A stretch of 64,000 bases of DNA from Kitasatospora arboriphila (GTDB taxonomy: Bacteria > Actinomycetota > Actinomycetes > Mycobacteriales > Mycobacteriaceae): assembly GCF_000717275.1 (NCBI RefSeq), contig NZ_JNYV01000007.1, forward strand, positions 114,727 to 178,726. The letters are read 5' to 3'. Positions 29,249 to 40,928 of this stretch are shown here, piece after piece. The position numbers and the translations under genes are program-made. Position 1 is the stretch's first letter, and every line of letters starts with the position of its first letter. The notes under the pieces are model-generated. The model was given only the letters and a program-made list of their open reading frames with translations, had not been told where the DNA came from and did not search any database.

Positions 29249-30931
29249 ATGACGAAGTCAACGCTGATCGGAAGCCCGCGAAGGGTGTTGCACGGAACGC
29301 CGGTGGTGCCAGGTGTGGTGGCGGGCCCGGTGATCGTTCCGGGTCCACGCGTCTCGCCGCCGCTCGACGACACCGAGATCGACCCGGCGGACCGCGACCG
29401 CGAGCTGCAGGCGTTCCGCGAGGGCACCAAAACTGTTGCGTCGCGACTGCAGGCGCGGGCCGCGGTGTCGAGCGGAGCGGCGTCCGAAGTGCTCGCCGCC
29501 AATGCGGCCATGGCAACGGACCGTGGCTGGCTGGGTGCAGCCGAGAAGCTCATCGCGGCCGGCACTTCCGCCACCGCAGCGACAGCCGCGGCCACAGAAC
29601 AGTTCGTGGCCATGTTCACCAAACTCGGCGGCCTGATGGCCGAGCGCGTGACCGATCTCCGCGATGTCCGTGACCGCGTGCTCGCCGAGCTGATCGGAGC
29701 TCCCGAACCGGGGGTTCCGGAACCGGACGTTCCGTCGATCCTTTTCGCGGAGGACCTGGCGCCTGCAGATACGGCGGGCCTCGACCCGGCAATGGTCATC
29801 GGGCTGGCGACCTCGCTCGGCGGCCCGACCAGCCATACCGCGATCATCGCGCGCCAGCTGGGCATTCCTTGCGTCGTGGCGGTCACCGGCCTCGACGAGG
29901 TCGCAGCAGGGAGTTCGGTCCTGCTCGACGGCGCCGAAGGCGAGATCACCGTGTCACCCGATGCGGCCGCGGCAACCGAAGCAGTGGCGCAGTACCGGTT
30001 GATTGCCGAGCGCACAGCCGCGTGGACCGGGCCCGGGGCGACAGCCGACGGTCATCGAGTTGACGTCCTCGCGAACGTACAAGACGGCGCCGGGGCGCGG
30101 GTGGCCGCGGAGACCTCAGCAGGAGGGATCGGGTTGTTCCGGACCGAACTGTGCTTCCTCGACCGAGAGACCGAACCCACGGTCGACGAGCAATCCGCGA
30201 TCTATCGCGAAGTGCTCGATGCCTTCCCGGACGCAAAGGTCGTCGTTCGCACACTCGATGCCGGGTCGGACAAGCCTTTGCGATTCGCCGAACACCCACA
30301 CGAGGCCAATCCGGCTCTGGGGGTGCGTGGCATCCGGATCGCAGCCCGTGACAGCGGAATTCTCGATCGGCAATTGGACGCGATTGCTGCTGCGGCCGAA
30401 GGGGTTTCACGCCCGTGGGTGATGGCGCCCATGATCTCGACGGCTGCCGAAGCTGAGTCGTTCGCCGCAAAAGTCCGTGAACGCGGCCTTGTCCCAGGAG
30501 TGATGATCGAGGTCCCGGCAGCGGCGTTGCTCGCCGAACGGATCCTCGACCACGTCGACTTTCTGTCGGTGGGAACCAACGATCTCGCGCAGTACACGAT
30601 GGCAGCCGACCGGATGTCGGCCGATCTCGCCGAACTCACCGATCCCTGGCAGCCCGCCGTCCTGTCACTGTTGGCGCGCACGGCAGTCGCCGGCGCCGCC
30701 GTGAACAAGCCGGTGGGAGTATGCGGCGAGGCGGCAGCCGACCCGTTGCTCGCCTGTGTGCTGGTCGGTTTCGGGATCACATCGCTGTCGGCGGCAGCAT
30801 CGGCAGTTGCGGGCGTGGGTGCCAAGCTGGCGACGGTGACGCTGGATCAGTGCCGTCGAGCAGCAGAGGCGGTGTCGCAAACGGCAGATCCGATGAGTGC
30901 GCGGGCAGCAGCTCGCAGTCTTCTGGACTGA
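29249..30931 (+). CDS. ptsI: PTS Enzyme I (phosphoenolpyruvate-protein phosphotransferase)
   Basis: A 560-residue cytosolic enzyme that takes phosphate from phosphoenolpyruvate and gives it to HPr. The phosphorylated histidine is His196 in GGPTSHTAIIARQLGIPCVV. The C-terminal PEP-binding barrel shows GIGLFRTELCFLDR, VVRTLDAGSDKPL, ANPALGVRGIR, PGVMIEVPAAALLAE, FLSVGTNDLAQYT and the catalytic Cys in VGVCGEAAADP. Spacing to the ATG of GAGGAGGACGG is good. It is divergent from fruR, as in C. glutamicum. The last codons take part in an 18-bp perfect inverted repeat that continues past the stop. Confidence 0.96.
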   Translation: MTKSTLIGSPRRVLHGTPVVPGVVAGPVIVPGPRVSPPLDDTEIDPADRDRELQAFREGTKTVASRLQARAAVSSGAASEVLAANAAMATDRGWLGAAEKLIAAGTSATAATAAATEQFVAMFTKLGGLMAERVTDLRDVRDRVLAELIGAPEPGVPEPDVPSILFAEDLAPADTAGLDPAMVIGLATSLGGPTSHTAIIARQLGIPCVVAVTGLDEVAAGSSVLLDGAEGEITVSPDAAAATEAVAQYRLIAERTAAWTGPGATADGHRVDVLANVQDGAGARVAAETSAGGIGLFRTELCFLDRETEPTVDEQSAIYREVLDAFPDAKVVVRTLDAGSDKPLRFAEHPHEANPALGVRGIRIAARDSGILDRQLDAIAAAAEGVSRPWVMAPMISTAAEAESFAAKVRERGLVPGVMIEVPAAALLAERILDHVDFLSVGTNDLAQYTMAADRMSADLAELTDPWQPAVLSLLARTAVAGAAVNKPVGVCGEAAADPLLACVLVGFGITSLSAAASAVAGVGAKLATVTLDQCRRAAEAVSQTADPMSARAAARSLLD

Positions 30932-30959
30932 CTGCGTTGTGGCTGCTGCCCGCGCACTC
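30895..30959. terminator. 18-bp perfect inverted repeat at the 3' end of ptsI
   Basis: GAGTGCGCGGGCAGCAGC (30895-30912) recurs as its exact reverse complement at 30942-30959, with a 29-base loop that contains the ptsI stop codon. The left arm lies inside the coding region. It could act as a bidirectional terminator between ptsI and the convergent DoxX gene or protect the mRNA 3' end, though there is no T-tract. Sequence is certain, function inferred. Confidence 0.6.
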
Positions 30960-30988
30960 GGGGAAATCAATCGGTCGAACGTGCGAAC

Positions 30989-32200
30989 CTACTGCGCTTT
31001 CTTTGCCTGCTTGCGTGCTTGGGCTGAGCGCTTGACGCCCTCGTCGGCTGCACGCTCGGCGAGCTGCGCGGCGTAGACACGGGCCGATTCAGCGAGCTCG
31101 GGCGCGCGGTCACGCGCGGTTGCCAGCGTCTTCTCTGCGTAGCCATTGGTGGCAGCCAACGTTTGCGACGCCGACGCGGCGAGTTCTGCCCGACGATCGG
31201 CGGCAGCACTCTTCGCCTTGGCTCCGTTGGTCAGGGCCTGCTTGGCGAACTTGGTCTGCTGCTTGGTCAGCTTGGCCTGCTGTTTGGCGGCGGTCTTACC
31301 CAGTTTCGCCTGCTTCTTGCCGGCCTGCTTGGTCAGCTTGGCCTGCTTCTTCGCAGCGGCCTTGCTGAGCGACGCGGTGCGCTCGGTGGCGACCTCGGCG
31401 AGCTTCGCGCTCTGTGTGGTGGCCTTGGCGGCAAGCTCTCCGGCCCGCTCGGAAGCGACTCCGGCGAGAACTGCGCCACGCTTGGACGCGACGTCGACGA
31501 TCTCGCTGCCGCGTTCGCCTGCGACATCAGCCAGGACGGCCGCCCGCTGCGACGCCTTCTGTGCCAGTTCGGCCGCCCGCTCCGACGCGACCTCGGCGAA
31601 CTTGCCGCCGCGGTCGGAGGCCACCTCGGCCAGATCGCCGGTTCGCTCGCCGACCACCTCGGCGATGTGCGACGCACGATCGGCCAGGACGCCTGCGGTC
31701 GAAGCGCTCGCAGCAGCGGTCGGCAGTACTGCACTGACCTTGTCACTGGCGATTGCCGCGGCCTTGCGTCCGCGCCATGCCAGCGACGGCTTGCCTTCGG
31801 TGTCGACGGTTGCGATCAGCAGCCCGCCGAGCAGTCCCACGTTCTTGATGAAATGAGCTTGCTGCTCGGCCCGCTCGTGCGGGTCGGTCTCGTTCCAGAA
31901 GTCGTTTCCGGCCAGCGTGGTCGGAATGACAACGCCGGCAAGTGTCAGCGAGGCGAGCCGCGGGAACTTGCCGGTCGCCAGTGCCAGGCCACCGATGATG
32001 TGGATGGCGCCGTTGATCCGGACAACCACCTGCGCGTCAGCCGGGATCAGGTCGGCGGCCTGCGGCGGGAGCTGGGTTTTTGCTTTGTCGACGAACGGCT
32101 GCGCGGTTTCGGCTAGCTGTTCCGGGCGTCGGATCGCGTCGATCCCAGTTGCGATGAACGCGGTCGCGAGCATGGGACGGGCAATGCGGCGGATGAGCAT
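30989..32200 (-). CDS. DoxX family membrane protein with a long hendecad-repeat tail
   Basis: A 403-residue protein in two parts. Residues 1-135 are a DoxX-type four-helix membrane domain (ARPMLATAFIATGIDAI, VRINGAIHIIGGLALATG, LTLAGVVIPTT, KNVGLLGGLLIATVD). From residue 171 the chain becomes an extended Ala/Glu/Arg/Lys-rich region built of 13 consecutive 11-residue repeats, followed by further helical sequence and a basic end (SAQARKQAKKAQ). GAGGAGG precedes the ATG. The tail probably forms a long amphipathic helix lying on the membrane or a coiled coil projecting from it. DoxX relatives are linked to membrane redox and oxidative stress, but no catalytic residues are visible. Convergent with ptsI, divergent from the next gene. 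Confidence 0.85.
   Translation of the reverse strand: MLIRRIARPMLATAFIATGIDAIRRPEQLAETAQPFVDKAKTQLPPQAADLIPADAQVVVRINGAIHIIGGLALATGKFPRLASLTLAGVVIPTTLAGNDFWNETDPHERAEQQAHFIKNVGLLGGLLIATVDTEGKPSLAWRGRKAAAIASDKVSAVLPTAAASASTAGVLADRASHIAEVVGERTGDLAEVASDRGGKFAEVASERAAELAQKASQRAAVLADVAGERGSEIVDVASKRGAVLAGVASERAGELAAKATTQSAKLAEVATERTASLSKAAAKKQAKLTKQAGKKQAKLGKTAAKQQAKLTKQQTKFAKQALTNGAKAKSAAADRRAELAASASQTLAATNGYAEKTLATARDRAPELAESARVYAAQLAERAADEGVKRSAQARKQAKKAQ
31262..31690 (-). repeat. 13 tandem 33-base units encoding 11-residue repeats
   Basis: Within the DoxX gene, residues 171-313 divide without gaps into 13 units of the form VAsERaaeLAe (for example VASDRGGKFAE, VASERAAELAQ, VASKRGAVLAG). The first nine units are acidic to neutral; the last four (from AAAKKQAKLTK) are strongly basic. 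The repeat is conserved at protein level and imperfect at DNA level, so it is an old expansion, not a recent slippage product. Confidence 0.9.
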
Positions 32201-32392
32201 AGAAGGGCCTCCTCAAGACACTTGTTACATGGACCTGTCCCCGGGAAAGTCATGCGTGAAACCTTCCTCTCGCCAGGTGGTCCGACAGAACCTGCTTAAC
32301 GGATGGACTCTGTTGACCCTATAGATCAACCAGGGCCCGTGTGATGGTCCCTCGCATTGGGTAGACATCTGCCGACCGAACGGAGGCGAGTG

Positions 32393-32926
32393 GTGCCCAT
32401 CGAACACGGGGATGTCGGCTGCTGGGTGGTGAAGTGCAACCCGGTGACCGGGACCGACTACTTCGCGGCCATCGCTGCAGATGATCAAGCCGAGGAACCC
32501 GTTCCGAACCTCTATGCAGACAGCTGGTGCCTGAGTCCGCGGTCCGGCAGAAGCCGGATGGTGAGGACCGGCGACCTCATAGCCATATGGGTGACCGGTC
32601 CGAAGAACCCCGGAGTCTACGAAGTGGGCTGGGTGGTCGAGAACCGCGATGACCCTGTGAATACGATCGGCTTGAACTCGATCGGCGCCCCCGAACCACG
32701 AAAGGTCCACTACAAGGGCTTACGGCTCGGCGCCGACAACCATGTGCCGCGCGGGCTGATGCAGGCCACCGCGGGGCTGGACCGGTGCGAGCAGCTGCGG
32801 GCGCCGATGATGTCCAATCCCAGCTATCTCACCGTCGAGGAAGCGCGTGTGCTCGCCCGGCTCGTCGCGGACCGGGTGCCCGACGAGGCGATGACAGAGG
32901 CCCGGTGGGACTCCCTGCTCAGCTGA
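32393..32926 (+). CDS. Hypothetical protein, EVE/PUA-like
   Basis: A 177-residue soluble protein I do not firmly recognise. It starts CWVVKCNP and contains GDLIAIWVTGPKNPGVYEVGWVVENRDD, an arrangement reminiscent of EVE/PUA-like domains that bind modified bases or nucleic acid; this resemblance is weak. The C-terminal PSYLTVEEARVLARLVADR looks like a helical cap. The frame opens at 32357, but CGGAGG at 32381-32386 with a six-base spacer points to the GTG at 32393. Its stop is directly adjacent to the stop of the convergent MBL-fold gene. Upstream, an inverted repeat GTTGA-N9-TCAAC at 32312-32330 may be an operator. Confidence 0.7.
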   Translation: MPIEHGDVGCWVVKCNPVTGTDYFAAIAADDQAEEPVPNLYADSWCLSPRSGRSRMVRTGDLIAIWVTGPKNPGVYEVGWVVENRDDPVNTIGLNSIGAPEPRKVHYKGLRLGADNHVPRGLMQATAGLDRCEQLRAPMMSNPSYLTVEEARVLARLVADRVPDEAMTEARWDSLLS

Positions 32927-33601
32927 TCACCAGCCGCGCTCGCGCCACTCGTCGAGATGAGGCCGCTCGGCTCCGAGGGTGGTGTCGAGGCCGTGTCCGG
33001 GGTAGACCACCGCGTCGTCGTCAAATCGGTCGAACAATTTGGTCGTCACATCGTTCAGCAAGATCTCGAAGTCGCCGTCCCGGTGGGTTTTACCCACCCC
33101 GCCCGGAAAGAGCGAATCGCCGGTGAACAGGTGCGTGACGTCGTCTTGGAGTGCCAAAGCGATGGAGCCATCCGTGTGGCCCTTGAGATGGATGGCCTCA
33201 AGGCGGAGGTCGCCGACCTCGATCACGTCGCCCTCGTCGATCAGCCGGTCTGTCTTCACCTGAATCGGCTCGGCATCGATGCGGCCTGCGGCGGTGGGGA
33301 GGCCCGTTGCCTCGACCACCTCTTCGAGTGCGATCCAATGGTCCGGGTGCCAATGGGTGGTGAAGATGAGCTCGATGTTGCCGTGATCGTTGATCAGCTC
33401 GATCAGCGTGTCCGCGTCGTTTGCCGCATCGATCAGCAGCGCCTTGCCGGTCTGCTTGCAGGTGATGACGTAGACGTTGTTGTCCATCGGGCCGACCGAC
33501 AATTTGACGATGGTTGCCCGAGGAGTCGACTTGCGTTGAGGGACTTCGGATTCGCTGAAGTCGCCGGTGTATGTATCGGAGATCGGGGCCGCTGCGCTCA
33601 T
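32927..33601 (-). CDS. MBL-fold metallohydrolase, glyoxalase II-like (Rv1637c-like)
   Basis: A 224-residue zinc hydrolase. The metal-binding signature HWHPDHW (HxHxDH) is in FTTHWHPDHWIALEEV; LKGHTDGSIAL supplies the next histidine, FTGDSLFPGGVGKTH the bridging Asp region and VVYPGHGLDTTLG the last His. This order is that of glyoxalase II and related thioester hydrolases. By position (before uvrA, after the universal stress protein) it is the counterpart of M. tuberculosis Rv1637c. It could hydrolyse S-lactoyl-mycothiol or a related thiol ester; the substrate is not fixed by sequence. The GlxA-type regulator gene lies 18 bases upstream on the same strand, so the two may be co-transcribed. Confidence 0.9.
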   Translation of the reverse strand: MSAAAPISDTYTGDFSESEVPQRKSTPRATIVKLSVGPMDNNVYVITCKQTGKALLIDAANDADTLIELINDHGNIELIFTTHWHPDHWIALEEVVEATGLPTAAGRIDAEPIQVKTDRLIDEGDVIEVGDLRLEAIHLKGHTDGSIALALQDDVTHLFTGDSLFPGGVGKTHRDGDFEILLNDVTTKLFDRFDDDAVVYPGHGLDTTLGAERPHLDEWRERGW

Positions 33602-33619
33602 GGCTGATCACCTTACTGG

Positions 33620-34597
33620 TTACGGGCCCTGGAAGGTTCTGCGATAGCGAGACGGGGACGTGCCCAGGTGATGGCGAAGATGATGGCGGAGATTGGCCCC
33701 GTTGGCCAGGCCCGACAGTCTGGCCACCTCGTCAACCGGAAGGTCGCGGGACTCGAGTAATTCGCGGGCGCGGTGCACACGCTGTTTACGGACCCACACC
33801 GCAGGCGTGTCACCGGTTTCCTCGCGGAATCGGCGGTTGAAGGTACGCACACTCATGTTGGCCTGCCGGGCGAGCTGGGCGACGGTGAGTGGCTCGGTCA
33901 GGTTGTGGCGAGCCCACTCCCGTACCGCCGACGTGGAAGCGTCGCCGACCTCAGGTACTGCAGCGTCGATGTACTGGGCCTGGCCGCCATCGCGCCATGG
34001 TGGCACCACGCAGTACTTGGCCACCCGGTTCGCCACCCGCGCACCATGGTCGCGGCGAATCATGTGCAGGCAGAGGTCGATTCCTGCGGCCAGGCCCGCC
34101 GAGGTGAGAACGTCCCCGTCGTCGACGAACAGAACGTCCTCGTCGAGGTGCACCGCCGGGTAGAGCCGGCGCAGGTCGTCGGCCTTGTCCCAGTGGGTGG
34201 TCGCCGGTCGGTCGTCGAGAACCCCCGCTGCCGCGAGCGCGAAGGCGCCGGTACAGATCGACACCATTCGGGTGCCCGTTCGTACGCGCTCGAGTGCTTG
34301 ACGCAGTTCGGCAGGACAGGTGCCGTCGAATCGCACCTCTTGCATCCTGGTGCCGGGGATCACGACCGTGTCCGCCGAGTCGAGAGCCTCAGGACCACGG
34401 GTGGGCACCATCTCGAACCCGGACAGGGTCCGCACGGGCCCGGTCGACAGGCCGATCAACTCGACCTCGTACAGGGGATTTCCCGCATCGTCGGCGGCCT
34501 GCTCGAACACCATCGGCGGAATCGTCGCATCGAACCCGATCACCGGCTCGAGCATCAGCACCGCGATTCGATGAGGGGTCGGGATGCGAGAAGTCAT
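33620..34597 (-). CDS. GlxA-type AraC-family transcriptional regulator
   Basis: A 325-residue regulator with an N-terminal DJ-1/PfpI-like domain (about residues 8-170; IAVLMLEPVIGFD, TVVIPGTRM, VSICTGAFALAAAGVLDDRPATTHW) and a C-terminal AraC double helix-turn-helix (LTVAQLARQANMSVRTFNRRFREETG, then VDEVARLSGLANGANLRHHLRHHLGTSPSRYR). The Cys in SICTGAF sits at the DJ-1 nucleophile elbow but these regulators are not usually enzymes. The frame is open far upstream across the divergent transporter; the ATG at 34597 begins the conserved part. It most likely controls the divergent MFS gene and itself. Confidence 0.88.
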   Translation of the reverse strand: MTSRIPTPHRIAVLMLEPVIGFDATIPPMVFEQAADDAGNPLYEVELIGLSTGPVRTLSGFEMVPTRGPEALDSADTVVIPGTRMQEVRFDGTCPAELRQALERVRTGTRMVSICTGAFALAAAGVLDDRPATTHWDKADDLRRLYPAVHLDEDVLFVDDGDVLTSAGLAAGIDLCLHMIRRDHGARVANRVAKYCVVPPWRDGGQAQYIDAAVPEVGDASTSAVREWARHNLTEPLTVAQLARQANMSVRTFNRRFREETGDTPAVWVRKQRVHRARELLESRDLPVDEVARLSGLANGANLRHHLRHHLGTSPSRYRRTFQGP

Positions 34598-34611
34598 GGC
34601 GGGATTTTTAC

Positions 34612-34625
34612 AGATGTTGTCATCT
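34612..34625. promoter_or_regulatory. Inverted repeat between GlxA-type regulator and MFS gene
   Basis: AGATG-TTGT-CATCT, a perfect 5-bp dyad in an AT-rich stretch of the short divergent gap, is a candidate operator for the adjacent regulator. If it is the operator, the MFS start at 34668 is preferable to the ATG at 34626, which would abut it. Motif seen, binding inferred. Confidence 0.4.
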
Positions 34626-34667
34626 ATGCCAATGGCGGCGACGATCGGCGACAGCGAGAGTTGTCCG

Positions 34668-35993
34668 GTGAGCATCGCCGAGACCCCGCGCGTCCGATCC
34701 GCACCCCGTCTGCACTGGGCGTGGATCGTGGCGGCCGTCAGCTTCGTCGCTCTGCTCGCAGCGGCCGGTTTCCGGTCGGTTCCCAGCGTGATGATGGACC
34801 CGTTGCACGAGGAGTTCGGCTGGTCGCACGGCACGGTGGGTCTGGCGATGTCGATCAACATGACATTGTTCGGTCTCACCGCGCCGTTCTCGGCGGCGTT
34901 GATGGACCGTTTCGGGGTGCGTCCGATCCTCGCCGGCGCACTCACCCTGATCGCACTGGGCACGGCTCTCAGCGTCTTCATGACTGCCGGGTGGCAGCTG
35001 CTGCTGCTCTGGGGCGTTCTGGTGGGCATCGGCACCGGGTCGATCTCCATGGGGTTCGTGGCCACTGTCGCCACCCGCTGGTTCGTCGAACGCCGCGGAT
35101 TGGTGACCGGGGTCCTGACCGCTGCGAGCGCCACAGGGCAGCTGATCTTCCTCCCGCTGGTGGCTCTGGTCACCACTCGATACGGGTGGCGGTGGGCGGC
35201 CCTCATCGTCGCGGCAGCTGCCATGGCGGTGGTTCCGCTGATCGTGGTCTTCATGCGAAACCATCCGAGTGACAAAGGGATCAGTGCATACGGTGCGCCG
35301 ATCGAGCAGCAGCTGTCGCAACCACCCGCCGCGCACACGGGCAGTTTTCGCACTGCGTTGGACGGGCTGGTGATCGGTGCGCGTACGAGGGTGTTCTGGT
35401 TGCTCGCGGCGAGTTTCGCAATCTGTGGGGCGACGACCAACGGACTGATCGGCACCCACTTCATCCCCGCTGCGCACGACCACGGCATGCCGACAACGGT
35501 CGCTGCCGGTCTGCTCGCCACCATCGGGGTGTTCGACGTCGCGGGCACGATCTTCTCCGGCTGGCTCACCGATCGTGTCGACCCACGGATCCTGCTTGCC
35601 GTCTACTACGTGGGAAGGGGAGTGTCACTGCTCGCCCTGCCCGTGCTGCTGTCTCCGCATGCCGAACCCAGCACATGGGTGTTCATCATCTTCTACGGTC
35701 TGGACTGGGTCGCGACGGTCCCGCCCACCATTGCGCTGTGTCGAACCCACTTCGCGGACCGCACACCGGTGGTGTTCGGCTGGGTGTTCGCCGCGCATCA
35801 ACTCGGGGCTGCGGTGGCGGCGTTCGGCGCGGGTCATCTGCGCGACCAGCACGGCAGCTACGACATGGCGTTCTACGTCGCGTCCGGCCTCTGCGTCGGC
35901 GCCGCGCTGCTGTCCCTGGGTATCGAAAGGCCGGCGGGTGCCAACACACAACCGGCGGTGCCACCGAACCGGCACGTCCACGATAAGTGCTGA
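34668..35993 (+). CDS. MFS transporter, monocarboxylate/oxalate-formate type
   Basis: A membrane transporter of about 441 residues with 12 predicted helices, split by a cytoplasmic loop near FMRNHPSDKGISAYG. The helix 1-2 region FRSVPSVMMDPLHEEFGWSHGTVGLAMSINM and the MDRFGVRPIL loop are typical of the oxalate/formate and monocarboxylate branch of MFS carriers. An ATG at 34626 is in frame, but a GTG at 34668 preceded by GAGAG leaves room for the divergent promoter; the start is uncertain. It is divergent from a GlxA-type regulator, which probably senses the transported compound or a metabolite of it. Substrate unknown; an efflux role is possible. Confidence 0.8.
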   Translation: MSIAETPRVRSAPRLHWAWIVAAVSFVALLAAAGFRSVPSVMMDPLHEEFGWSHGTVGLAMSINMTLFGLTAPFSAALMDRFGVRPILAGALTLIALGTALSVFMTAGWQLLLLWGVLVGIGTGSISMGFVATVATRWFVERRGLVTGVLTAASATGQLIFLPLVALVTTRYGWRWAALIVAAAAMAVVPLIVVFMRNHPSDKGISAYGAPIEQQLSQPPAAHTGSFRTALDGLVIGARTRVFWLLAASFAICGATTNGLIGTHFIPAAHDHGMPTTVAAGLLATIGVFDVAGTIFSGWLTDRVDPRILLAVYYVGRGVSLLALPVLLSPHAEPSTWVFIIFYGLDWVATVPPTIALCRTHFADRTPVVFGWVFAAHQLGAAVAAFGAGHLRDQHGSYDMAFYVASGLCVGAALLSLGIERPAGANTQPAVPPNRHVHDKC

Positions 35994-36059
35994 TCAGACG
36001 GGTGAAATATGTGGTTGAGAGTCGGCTCGGCCGGGGTGCGATTTGCTGGGACCGGTATC

Positions 36060-36082
36060 TTGTCAGTGGGTGCCTCTAGCAT
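36060..36082 (+). promoter_or_regulatory. RecA-NDp (PafBC-type) DNA-damage promoter of uvrA
   Basis: TTGTCAGTG (36060-36068), eight bases, then TAGCAT (36077-36082) is a full match to tTGTCRgtg-N8-TAnnnT. Transcription would start near 36089, leaving a leader of about 75 bases before the GTG at 36165. Together with the similar site before uvrB it predicts LexA-independent damage induction of excision repair. Confidence 0.8.
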
Positions 36083-36164
36083 TGCCGGGTACGCCCCTGG
36101 CTGACACCGACCTTCCGACCTGCATGCGGTCGGTACCCCAGATTCGACACCGAAAAGGACCACT

Positions 36165-39122
<2,958 letters not shown>

Positions 39123-39167
39123 TCGCGGCCGACCGGCTGTTCCATCCACCGAGTAGGAGTCAGCACC

Positions 39168-40856
39168 ATGGTTGACATGAAGCCGCGTAGTCGCACCGTC
39201 ACCGACGGGATCTCGGCGGCACCCAGCCGCGGGATGTTGCGGGCGGTCGGAATGGGCGACGAGGACTGGGGTAAGGCCCAGATCGGCATCGGGAGCTCGT
39301 GGAACGAGATCACCCCGTGCAACCTCTCGCTCGATCGGCTTGCGCAGGCGGCCAAGGAGGGCGTGCACGCCGGCGGTGGTTACCCACTGCAGTTCGGCAC
39401 CATCTCGGTGTCGGACGGGATCTCCATGGGACACGAAGGCATGCACTTCTCGCTGGTGTCGCGTGAAGTGATCGCCGATTCGGTGGAAACCGTGATGCAG
39501 GCCGAACGGCTCGACGGGTCGGTCCTGCTCGCCGGGTGTGACAAATCTTTGCCCGGGATGATGATGGCCGCGGCCCGCCTCGACCTCGCATCGGTATTCC
39601 TCTATGCCGGCACCATCGCGCCTGGCTGGGTCAAACTCAGCGACGGCAGCGAACGTGACGTCACACTGATCGACGCCTTCGAGGCCGTCGGGGCATGTCG
39701 GGCCGGAAAAATGTCCGAGGACGATCTCGGCCGTATCGAGCGCGCCATCTGTCCCGGTGAGGGTGCCTGCGGAGGTATGTACACCGCGAACACGATGGCG
39801 TCGATCGCCGAGGCGATGGGTATGAGCCTCCCGGGATCGGCGTCACCGCCCGCAGCGGACCGCAGGCGTGATGCCTTCGCGCACCGCTCCGGCGAGGCCG
39901 TGGTCAACCTGATCCGTCTCGGCATCACCGCCCGCGACATCATCACCAAGCCCGCACTGGAGAACGCCATCACGGTCACCATGGCCCTCGGCGGTTCCAC
40001 CAATGCCGTCCTGCACCTGTTGGCCATCGCCAGTGAAGCGGATGTCGATCTCGATCTCGACGACTTCAACCGCATCGGCGACCGCACCCCCCACCTGGGT
40101 GACCTCAAACCATTCGGCCGGTTCGTGATGAACGACTTCGACCGTCATGGCGGTATCCCGGTGGTCATGAAGGCTCTGCTCGACGCCGGCCTCCTCAACG
40201 GGGATGCACTGACCGTCACCGGAAAGACGTTGTCGGAGAACCTCGCTGCGATGGACATCGCTCCACTGGACGGCGACGTCATCCGCACGCTGAGCAACCC
40301 CATCCACAAGACCGGCGGGATCACCGTGCTCCACGGCTCGCTGGCCCCCGAAGGCGCGGTGGTGAAGTCCGCGGGATTCGACGCCGACACCTTCGAGGGT
40401 CCGGCGCGAGTGTTCGAGCGCGAGCAGGGCGCGCTGGCCGCTCTCGCGGATGGCGTCATCAAAGCCGGTGACGTTGTGGTCATCCGGTATGAAGGCCCGA
40501 AGGGCGGACCGGGTATGCGCGAGATGCTCGCGATCACCGGCGCCATAAAAGGGGCCGGTCTCGGCAAAGACGTGTTGCTGCTGACCGACGGCCGTTTCTC
40601 CGGCGGAACCACCGGCCTGTGCATCGGGCACCTTGCGCCCGAGGCATCAGACGGGGGACCGGTGGCCTTCATCCGCGACGGCGACCGCATTCGCGTGGAC
40701 ATCGCTGCGCGGACATTGGATCTCCTCGTCGACGACGACGAGCTGGAGTCACGCAAACAGGACTGGCAGCCTCTCGACCACAAGTACCAGCGGGGTGTGC
40801 TCTCCAAGTACGCCAAGCTGGTCCGTTCGGCGTCCGTCGGAGCCGTCACCCACTGA
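39168..40856 (+). CDS. ilvD: Dihydroxy-acid dehydratase
   Basis: A 562-residue iron-sulfur dehydratase of isoleucine, valine and pantothenate synthesis, converting 2,3-dihydroxy-acids to 2-oxo-acids. Cluster ligands lie in [19 protein letters not shown] and [14 protein letters not shown]; other family blocks are [38 protein letters not shown] and [16 protein letters not shown]. It lies 45 bases after uvrA with GGAG before the ATG, but a shared transcript is doubtful because uvrA is damage-regulated. No other ilv gene is near. The ilvD/edd family also contains sugar-acid dehydratases; overall sequence favours IlvD. Confidence 0.94.
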   Translation: MVDMKPRSRTVTDGISAAPSRGMLRAVGMGDEDWGKAQIGIGSSWNEITPCNLSLDRLAQAAKEGVHAGGGYPLQFGTISVSDGISMGHEGMHFSLVSREVIADSVETVMQAERLDGSVLLAGCDKSLPGMMMAAARLDLASVFLYAGTIAPGWVKLSDGSERDVTLIDAFEAVGACRAGKMSEDDLGRIERAICPGEGACGGMYTANTMASIAEAMGMSLPGSASPPAADRRRDAFAHRSGEAVVNLIRLGITARDIITKPALENAITVTMALGGSTNAVLHLLAIASEADVDLDLDDFNRIGDRTPHLGDLKPFGRFVMNDFDRHGGIPVVMKALLDAGLLNGDALTVTGKTLSENLAAMDIAPLDGDVIRTLSNPIHKTGGITVLHGSLAPEGAVVKSAGFDADTFEGPARVFEREQGALAALADGVIKAGDVVVIRYEGPKGGPGMREMLAITGAIKGAGLGKDVLLLTDGRFSGGTTGLCIGHLAPEASDGGPVAFIRDGDRIRVDIAARTLDLLVDDDELESRKQDWQPLDHKYQRGVLSKYAKLVRSASVGAVTH

Positions 40857-40865
40857 CCCGCCGAA

Positions 40866-40928
40866 CCCGAAAGTGCGCCCCCATGGCGGTGAACTCCAGG
40901 TCACCTCGCCACTGGGGCACACTTCGGG
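40866..40928. terminator. Long imperfect inverted repeat between ilvD and DUF1844 gene
   Basis: Arms of about 27 bases (starting CCCGAAAGTGCGCCCCCATGG and ending CACACTTCGGG) pair almost fully around an eight-base loop (ACTCCAGG), filling the whole 72-base space between two convergent genes. It can serve as a bidirectional terminator, although no T-tract follows. Its length and near-palindromic form also resemble a dispersed palindromic element. Confidence 0.6.

Noticed and set aside
34598..35569. Upstream extension of the GlxA-type regulator frame across the MFS gene
   Set aside because: It is antisense to a clear transporter and adds nothing conserved.
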